The notes beneath the pieces were generated by a model, which saw only the letters and a program-made list of their open reading frames with translations, was not told the origin of the DNA and searched no databases. DNA of 64,000 nt, taken from the NCBI RefSeq assembly GCF_019175285.1, contig NC_056527.1, positions 104,613,765 through 104,677,764 on the forward strand, read 5' to 3'. Source of the DNA: Sceloporus undulatus (taxonomy: Eukaryota; Chordata; Lepidosauria; Squamata; Phrynosomatidae). Each line of letters begins with the position of its first letter. The stretch's first letter is position 1. Positions 59,701-64,000 of the stretch are shown piece after piece. The position numbers were made by a program, and so were the translations under genes.

Positions 59701-62700
59701 ATGTTTGATTTTGTACCCCATGTCTATGTGCAGCAAAATGAAGAAAGGAGGATTCAGGTGTTTACAGACCAAATTTTTCCAGACCACTTAAACCCCTAAA
59801 AGATGAGGAAAGGAAAGTGTGAGAAAAGAGTCAACAGAAGGGAAAAGGGGGAAAAAAATTATGTGAAGACTTCTTGACTTACTCTTCTTTCACAGGTGGA
59901 CCTTAATAAGGACCGGCTGGTAACCCTGGATGAGTTTCTCAAATCAACCCAGAAAAAGGAATTTAATGAAGTTGATGGATGGAAGGTATGTGAGAGGAGG
60001 CTGACATTCTGAAAATCTGTTTCTAAGGTTTGGCTTTTGATGGTTTTAGGCCCTTTTTTCAACAGTGACTAACCCAGAAGTCTGGTGGTGGAGCCAATGA
60101 AAGTGCCCTCCAAAATCTCCTGAGGGGGGCAGTATGTCCCCCTAAACCATTGCTCATCCACACTTTAAACACACACACATGGTCACCCTCACTTTATTTC
60201 ACGCCTTGTAACTGTATACTACATCTTTCCTAATCAAAACAGCAGGGATGGGCAACATGGGGCCCTCCAAATGTTGTGGGATTGTACCTCCCATCATTTT
60301 AGCCAGCACACCTAATGATGAAGGATGATGGGAGTTGTAGACCAGCAACATCTGGAGAGTTCACAAGCTGCCCACCCTAGCATTTGAGAAAAGAACATCT
60401 GGCTTGCCTCTTAGGGACACAGCACATACACAGTTAAATACATTAAATGAGAAAACCATCATCTTTGGTTTGAGGCAAGATAACGAGTTTGGGCTTAATT
60501 CACAAATGACTAGGGATTAAGATGCCTGTTCTTACTGATCTGATTATTTCACTGCAGCTGGCCTGAGGGTTCGCTGACATTTTGATCTTGTAAATAAACC
60601 AAAGGATATCAAATTGCTGTCAGATATACAGATGTTTAGAAATGGTTTGGGTGGAAAATAAGGATGAATGCATGGGACTGCTGTTTTGCCCTGTTCGTTA
60701 TACTTTTCACATAACATGCTATGCTATATCATTTAATCTCTCTCGAGTTGCTTAACAAGTAATTTTTTAAAAATCCTCTGGAAAATGAGCAGTCAAATCT
60801 AGCAAAGTAATGTTTTGAAATGGTTTGAAATGCAGTATTACGTAACAACCGATGATATAGACTCGTATTGAGAACTTATGCCTATACTTCACTCCATTAG
60901 ATATATTACCTTTCTGAGTTTCAGAAAAGACAATCAATTTAAAAATTTGGGTAATCTCAATTTCCAATGGCCATTCTCAGTGTATTTTTTTTAAAAAATT
61001 GTGAAGTAGGAACACATTTTCTGGATTTGTAGTAATCAAAGTGTAGGAGTCAATGGTATATTGTAGCACCTTTAAGACTAACTGAGGCCTGTTACAGACT
61101 GCCAAAATAAAGCTGCTTCGGGTCTCTTTGGAGGTATGCTATTTAAATGATGCATGCGTCCTAAGAGTCCGGAGGTCGTGCCAAAGCCACACTCCATTCC
61201 TAAGCACTGGAGTGCAGCTTTGGTGCAGCTTCCGGATTCTTGGAATGCATGCATCATTTAAACAGCATACCTCCAAAGAGACCCGAAGCAGCTTTATTTT
61301 GGCAGTCTGTAACAGGCCTGAGTGAAAGAATTTGTAACATAAGCTTTCTTAGACATAGTCTGCTTCCTCAGATGCATGGAGTTCACAGATTCTGCAAAAG
61401 CTAATGCTGAAACCTCTTTCCCTAAGTAAGTCTCATGATCCCTTTGCATACTGATACTCTGTACTAACAAGGTTATGTCTCTGAATTCTTCCCCAAAGTT
61501 TAGGAAGATATCTTTTTGAACTACAGCTTGCAGAGTTTCCCAATCAGCATGGCCAGTAACTTTCAGTGAGGAATTGTTCTAAACCACAACAACCTCACAT
61601 ATTTAAAAGAAAAAGACTGGTAGTAAGAGTCATATGACTACTCTGCAACCTCCTTCCTTTCCATCCCACTCCAAAATATTTTTATGGTGATGTGATATAC
61701 AGTGGGCCCTTGGTATTCACTAGTTCTTTGCTCCCCTGTAGATACCAAAATATGTGGACACTCAGGTCCCATTAAACACAGTAGCACTGTAAAAATGATG
61801 CCCCTTAAATAAAATGGCAAAATCAAGGTTTGCTCATATATACAGTATAATGTTTTCAAGCTGTGGATACAGAGGGACAACTGTAGAATAGTTCCCAAAT
61901 TCTTCAGTCTTGTGCCTTTTAAAAACTAACTTCTTCTCTCATGTCTTCCCTATCCAGACTGTGGATGAGACACAGATCTATTCCGAGGCAGAGCTCCAGC
62001 GCTTTGAGGCAGAGTTGGTGGCCCAGGAGGCAGAGCTAGGCCGAAGAGCGGAACACCTTCGCCAGCAGCATCAGGAGCTTCAGCAGCGGCAGGTAGAGCT
62101 TGATGCTCAGAAGAAGGAGTATCAGCAGGTATGAAGCATCAGGCTGGACAGTGTTTAACTGGGTGGTTCCCTGGTGTGGTTGCTAGCCAAAATGTTTAGG
62201 TGACAACTGGGAGCTGGGTCTTCATGTGTTGGTGAACCATAAATGGATTACCTCCAGTCACTTGTTGACGGTTCCTGTGTCCCTGATCACCTAATCTAGG
62301 ACAGGCCCTGTCATTAGACAGGCTGAGGCAGTCATCTCAGGGGGCAGGTACTGATGGGCAGGGCACAGTGGCAAATCCCTAACCATTCTTCACAAAACTC
62401 CCTTAGATCTGCAGAAGGCATTGTCTTCTCAGTAGTATTGAAATGAAATACAACTGCCTGTTCAGTTTATTTCTGCGGGTGGAATTGCAGTTGGGGCCAT
62501 CTTGTTCTTTTCCTCAGGCAACAAAATGTCTTGAGGCAGCCTTCATCTTTTTTCATCTCATTTTAGTATATTGTATATTAATGTTTTAACTCTTTTTCAG
62601 TTTAATTCTTTTTAGGACTTGATTATGTTTTGATGTGAGGGAGGAGGGTGGGATTTTGGAATTTTTAATCTATCTCTTTTAATTGTACTGTATTTTACTG

Positions 62701-63212
62701 CTGTAATCCGCTTGGATTCCCTGAGATTAAGCGGAATATAAATTATCATCATCATTATCAGATGTTGTACATGTGGCAGGGTCTTATATTTTAGTTCTTG
62801 TTTGGTTGGTTTGCTTATATGCAGACTGCACCTCTCATCCATATTAGCTAGCATAACTGAGGAATGCTGGGTGTTGCAGTCCAATACATGGAGGGCCACA
62901 TTTGTTCACATTTGACAAAGGTCAACCTTCTGAAGAGAACATTCAGAATGTTGGAAAGTTTACTCTTTGAACTAAAGCTCTCAAAATTCTGAATATTCTG
63001 AGAGCTATAGCCCAAAAAATAACTTGTCCAGATGGATGGGAAAGGAGAGAATCAGGTCTCTCTGTGTGTGATCCTCTTAACTTTCCTCCCATGCCAGGTT
63101 GTGCTACAGATGGAACAGAGGAAATCACAGCAGCAACCTGGACAGGCCCTCCAAGCTGGTCCTGGGGGAGAGCTCAAATTTCAAGCCCAGCCCCCTCATG
63201 CTGCTCCAGCAG
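50823..63212 (+). CDS. NUCB1: Nucleobindin-1 (NUCB1), last exon outside window
   Basis: Coding exons from ATG 50842 to 63212 join in phase to 419 residues plus one base; human NUCB1 has 461, so only the C-terminal exon is missing. Order: signal peptide (1 to about 17, [17 protein letters not shown] then VPIERP), conserved N-terminal region with [10 protein letters not shown] and [20 protein letters not shown], basic/coiled region (about 152-213), EF-hand 1 (loop D244-E255), acidic segment, EF-hand 2 (loop D296-E307), and a coiled coil/leucine zipper (about 325-395). [11 protein letters not shown] overlaps EF-hand 2 and fits the known G-alpha-i-binding (GBA) motif. Known roles: Ca2+ binding in the Golgi lumen and cytosol, secretion, G-alpha interaction. 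All splice sites are GT-AG and residues match human over long stretches; it looks functional. Confidence 0.97.
51058..52206. mobile_element. Four hairpin MITE copies in series
   Basis: Copies of the CTGCAGAAATAAT family at about 51058-51165 (short), 51166-51377, 51390-51602 and 51984-52206. Each has arms with CAGGTTGACAC or GTTTGAAACCAC, 'AACTGCCATGG', 'GAATTCT' and the inverted partners. The first three follow each other with at most 15 bases between them. Confidence 0.85.
52390..52497 (+). CDS. NUCB1: NUCB1 exon 3
   Basis: 36 codons: [20 protein letters not shown] then [16 protein letters not shown]. Almost identical to human apart from one conservative change (N for D). Acceptor TTACACAG, donor GTGAAT, phase 0. 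Confidence 0.97.
52498..53227 (+). other. NUCB1 intron 3
   Basis: Contains a minus-strand LINE tail at about 52735-52820 ('CCACCTTTCTCCCAGTACTA', 'CAAGGTGGCTAACAACC'). The rest is unassigned; no extra exon. Confidence 0.7.
53228..53360 (+). CDS. NUCB1: NUCB1 exon 4
   Basis: 44 codons plus one base: [40 protein letters not shown] and TMEQ. This is the strongly conserved basic helical region. Acceptor CCTTTCAG, donor GTGAGT. Human has EQDPN where this has TMEQN. Confidence 0.97.
53361..54405 (+). other. NUCB1 intron 4
   Basis: Carries a small palindromic repeat at about 53455-53525 (GGACTACAGCTC with its inverted partner) and otherwise unassigned sequence. Confidence 0.6.
54406..54509 (+). 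CDS. NUCB1: NUCB1 exon 5
   Basis: Completes Asn, then [20 protein letters not shown] and [14 protein letters not shown]. The [20 protein letters not shown] core is identical to human. Acceptor GCTTTCAG, donor GTATGC. Confidence 0.97.
54793..54978 (+). CDS. NUCB1: NUCB1 exon 6
   Basis: 62 codons: [62 protein letters not shown]. Highly charged helix, the DNA-binding/basic segment of nucleobindins. Acceptor CCTTGCAG, donor GTAGGA. Confidence 0.97.
55085..55175 (+). CDS. NUCB1: NUCB1 exon 7
   Basis: [20 protein letters not shown] then [10 protein letters not shown] and the first base of Asp. Begins EF-hand 1 (entering helix). Acceptor ATACAG, donor GTAAAA. Confidence 0.97.
55176..56141 (+). other. 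NUCB1 intron 7
   Basis: Pyrimidine-rich stretch at 55290-55415, and a half CTGCAGAAATAAT hairpin at 55911-56012 followed by a 32-base piece of the 'gtgctacaagatctct' repeat at 56033. Confidence 0.65.
56142..56200 (+). CDS. NUCB1: NUCB1 exon 8 (EF-hand 1 loop)
   Basis: Completes Asp244, then [19 protein letters not shown]. Calcium ligands D244, N246, D248, V250 (backbone), D252 and E255 are all in place, with Gly at loop position 6. Acceptor CCTCCAG, donor GTAAGT. Confidence 0.97.
56405..56590. repeat. 77-bp tandem repeat, 2.4 units
   Basis: Units start at 56405, 56482 and 56559 with AAGACAAGCCCTCCTCCC, 'CATCTTGAGGGGGAG', 'GCAGGCCAGCAACAACAGGC'. Copies differ at a handful of bases. In NUCB1 intron 8; the minus-strand frames over it are artefacts. 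Confidence 0.88.
56595..56750 (+). mobile_element. LINE 3' tail with ATT repeat
   Basis: 'TGTGAACCGCTTTGATCACC', 'GGAAAAGCGGTATAAAAATA' and (ATT)n, the same tail type as the L2-like copy at 23915-24820. Confidence 0.68.
56790..57001 (+). mobile_element. TA-flanked MITE (mariner/pogo-like)
   Basis: Left CAGTGGGTCCTTGGTATCCT, right GGATATGGAGGGCCAACTG, both flanked by TA. Interior 'GTAAGGGACACCATTTTATT' and 'ATAATGGGATTTAAGCATCC' as in its sisters. Confidence 0.8.
57484..57576 (+). CDS. NUCB1: NUCB1 exon 9
   Basis: 31 codons: [20 protein letters not shown] then [11 protein letters not shown]. The acidic segment between the EF-hands, nearly identical to human. Acceptor TCTTGCAG, donor GTGAGT. 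Confidence 0.97.
57577..58440 (+). other. NUCB1 intron 9, first part
   Basis: Largely unassigned; about 57690-57900 has palindromic repeat wording ('CTGGGATTCTTAGTTC'). No exon. Confidence 0.5.
58445..59018. mobile_element. TA-flanked 'CCGTATATACTCG' element
   Basis: Left end CCGTATATACTCGTTATGTC after TA; the right end TATACATGAGTACATGTGG before TA is the weak inverted match. Both arms carry 'GTTGACCTTAAAATTTTGGG'-type sequence and its partner 'CCAGGATTTTGACCC'. The centre holds three tandem units of about 80 bp with 'TTGCTTCCTAT' and 'ACTCTGCATTTAAATC'-like blocks. Confidence 0.65.
59365..59698 (-). mobile_element. Long squamate tRNA-derived SINE, minus strand
   Basis: Minus strand: head 'GCTTGGTAGTTAAGACACTG', 'GGATGGCAGTTCGAGGCTTG', then 'GGGGTGAGCTCCCATCACTA', 'AGCATGCAAATGCAAATAG', 'GAGATGAGCACCTCCTCCTA' and 'ACCTTTACCTTTAGC'. 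A SINE type widespread in lizards and snakes and distinct from the Sauria copies. Lies about 200 bp upstream of NUCB1 exon 10. Confidence 0.75.
59896..59985 (+). CDS. NUCB1: NUCB1 exon 10 (EF-hand 2, GBA motif)
   Basis: 30 codons: [20 protein letters not shown] then [10 protein letters not shown]. Loop ligands D296, N298, D300, L302 (backbone), T304 and E307; position 6 is Arg instead of Gly, as in human. [11 protein letters not shown] overlaps the GBA consensus seen in human NUCB1 and GIV. Acceptor TTTCACAG, donor GTATGT. Confidence 0.97.
61040..61440. mobile_element. 'gtgctacaagatctct' repeat split by a MITE
   Basis: The left part (about 61040-61085, 'TTGTAGCACCTTTAAGACTA') and right part (61319-61440, 'ACATAAGCTTTCTTAGACAT', 'GCAAAAGCTAATGCTGAAAC') are the two halves of the repeat at 29285. 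The MITE 61086-61318 sits between them. Confidence 0.75.
61086..61318. mobile_element. 233-bp near-perfect hairpin MITE with TGA target duplication
   Basis: Left GGCCTGTTACAGACTGCCAA; the right end is its exact inverted match. The arms pair along about 100 bases each ('AAAGCTGCTTCGGGTCTCTT', 'TATGCTATTTAAATGATGCA' and their inverses). TGA is present at 61083-61085 and 61319-61321. With the host repeat continuous across it, the insertion is exact. Relatives: 38600-38768 and, by terminus, 4144-4506. Confidence 0.9.
61700..61883 (+). mobile_element. TA-flanked MITE (mariner/pogo-like)
   Basis: Left CAGTGGGCCCTTGGTATTCA, right 'GTGGATACAGAGGGACAACTG' in part, TA on both sides. Interior 'CTCAGGTCCCATTAAACACA' as in 5954. 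Confidence 0.8.
61958..62128 (+). CDS. NUCB1: NUCB1 exon 11 (coiled coil)
   Basis: 57 codons: [57 protein letters not shown]. The heptad-like leucine/alanine pattern corresponds to the leucine-zipper region. It is less conserved than the rest, as is usual here. Acceptor TATCCAG, donor GTATGA. Confidence 0.95.
62129..63097 (+). other. NUCB1 intron 11
   Basis: A LINE tail at about 62570-62765 ('TGTAATCCGCTTGGATTCCC', 'AAGCGGAATATAAATTATCA') and 'gccctccag'-like palindromes at 62830-62915 and 62955-63020. No exon. Confidence 0.65.
63098..63212 (+). CDS. NUCB1: NUCB1 exon 12
   Basis: [38 protein letters not shown] plus the first base of Gly. MEQRK and ELKF align with human. The Gln run is shorter than in human. 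Acceptor ATGCCAG, donor GTAAGA. Confidence 0.93.
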
Positions 63213-64000
63213 GTAAGAATCCCAAACCTAAATTCTCTGAGAAGAGGATGGAGGTTAGTTTATTTTGGGAGAGGAGAAGTAGCTGGCAGTCCAGACTCTG
63301 AGCTTTCCTGAAATGAGAATCTTCTCTCCCACTCTAAGTCTTATTTATTTTTCAGAGCTTTGAACAGTTAGACTTTGGGACCACACCTCCTAAAATTCTC
63401 CAGCCAGCATGTGGTCCAAAAGAAGTAACATTTCTAAGCTCTTGGTTTGAGCTGTCTCACAAAATGTTTTTTAATATGTTCAAGAATTCTGAGTAAACCT
63501 TCTCTGACCTGGTATGCTCTAGATTTGGAGCTGTGAGGTGAGGGGCTCCAGCTTTTATCGGCCCACACAGATAACATTAGCAGTAGTCCAAAACATGTGA
63601 AAAGACATCAATTTAGTGAACTTGATCCTCAGAGTCCTAACGTAGCAAAAAATGGCATCATTTGCTCATGGGGGAAGTTTTGGCAGATTCTCAAGAGCAC
63701 TAGCGGATGGGTATCCAACCTGTTTCAAACTTTTCTGGGAGAGGAAAGGCCATCGCTCTTTTGGAGAACTGGCTTCACTGTTGAGCTGCTGCTACCATTG
63801 TCAAGAAGCCAATTCGCACTACAGAATTGTAGCACTATGATATTTAACTGCCGTGGGTGAATCTTAGGGCTTGTAGCTTGGTGAAACAGAAGAGCACTCT
63901 GGCTGAGCATGTGAAGTATACCTCCTGCAGATGCCAGGATTCCATAGGATGAATCCATGACAGATAAAATGGAGTCATAGGACTGTAATTGTGTTGTGTA
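63213..64000 (+). other. NUCB1 last intron (to window end)
   Basis: I looked for the terminal exon (expected to end in a LPEVEVPQHL-like sequence) and did not find it; it should lie beyond 64000. A diverged hairpin MITE of the CTGCAGAAATAAT family is at about 63803-63965, with 'GCCAGGATTCCATAGGATGA' as in 338-372. Confidence 0.6.

Larger units (their letters stand above)
59986..61957 (+). other. NUCB1 intron 10
   Basis: Contains the 'gccctccag' palindrome at 60244-60362, the split repeat with hairpin MITE at 61040-61440 and a TA-MITE at 61700. 60400-61030 is unassigned. Confidence 0.65.

Noticed and set aside
63340-63420. Terminal NUCB1 exon after the TTTTTCAG at about 63349-63356
   Set aside because: The following sequence (AGCTTTGAACAG...) does not match the expected C-terminal peptide and reads as a palindromic interspersed repeat (ACCACACCTCCTAAAATTC).
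1-64000. CRISPR arrays, operons or bacterial-type systems
   Set aside because: All gene structure is spliced and vertebrate. Regular repeats here are minisatellites without unique spacers.

Overview
This is vertebrate nuclear DNA, almost certainly from a squamate reptile (a lizard, perhaps iguanian). It holds two protein genes with canonical GT-AG introns in a background packed with interspersed repeats. The lineage call rests on repeats diagnostic for squamates: at least fifteen tRNA-derived Sauria-type SINEs ending in a Bov-B-like tail, one SINE whose head is recognisably 5S rRNA with the same tail (5S-Sauria type), a Bov-B LINE piece, an L2-like LINE, and many short hairpin DNA transposons.

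The two genes are head to head. On the minus strand, 14 exons between 46930 and 10641 spell a tubby-like protein whose tubby domain fits TULP2 best; all exon phases join to 626 codons plus a stop, and a poly(A) signal lies at 9988-9983. On the plus strand, NUCB1 (nucleobindin-1) has a putative non-coding exon 1 ending at 49780 and 11 coding exons from 50842 to 63212; its last coding exon lies beyond the window. A GC-rich promoter with GC boxes and a YY1-like motif sits between them at about 49505-49780. TULP2 and NUCB1 are also divergent neighbours in human (19q13.33), so the arrangement is conserved synteny.

Layout: 1-9960 is intergenic, with a 60-bp minisatellite at 795-1445, nested hairpin elements at 3.2-4.7 kb, the 5S SINE at 6.8 kb and SINE/MITE debris. 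9960-46930 is TULP2 with long introns full of SINEs, LINE tails and TA-flanked MITEs. 46930-49500 is dominated by a 1.2-kb block of extreme AT richness. 49505-64000 is NUCB1, with hairpin MITEs in series in intron 2 and several nested insertions.

The two proteins do not form a known pathway. TULP2 is a phosphoinositide-binding tubby family member; NUCB1 is a secreted/Golgi Ca2+-binding EF-hand protein. I found no RNA gene other than SINE heads, no CRISPR array, and no evidence for a new multi-gene system. The most novel items are two upstream TULP2 exons that encode an N-terminus I do not recognise, and the architecture of the local hairpin transposon families.
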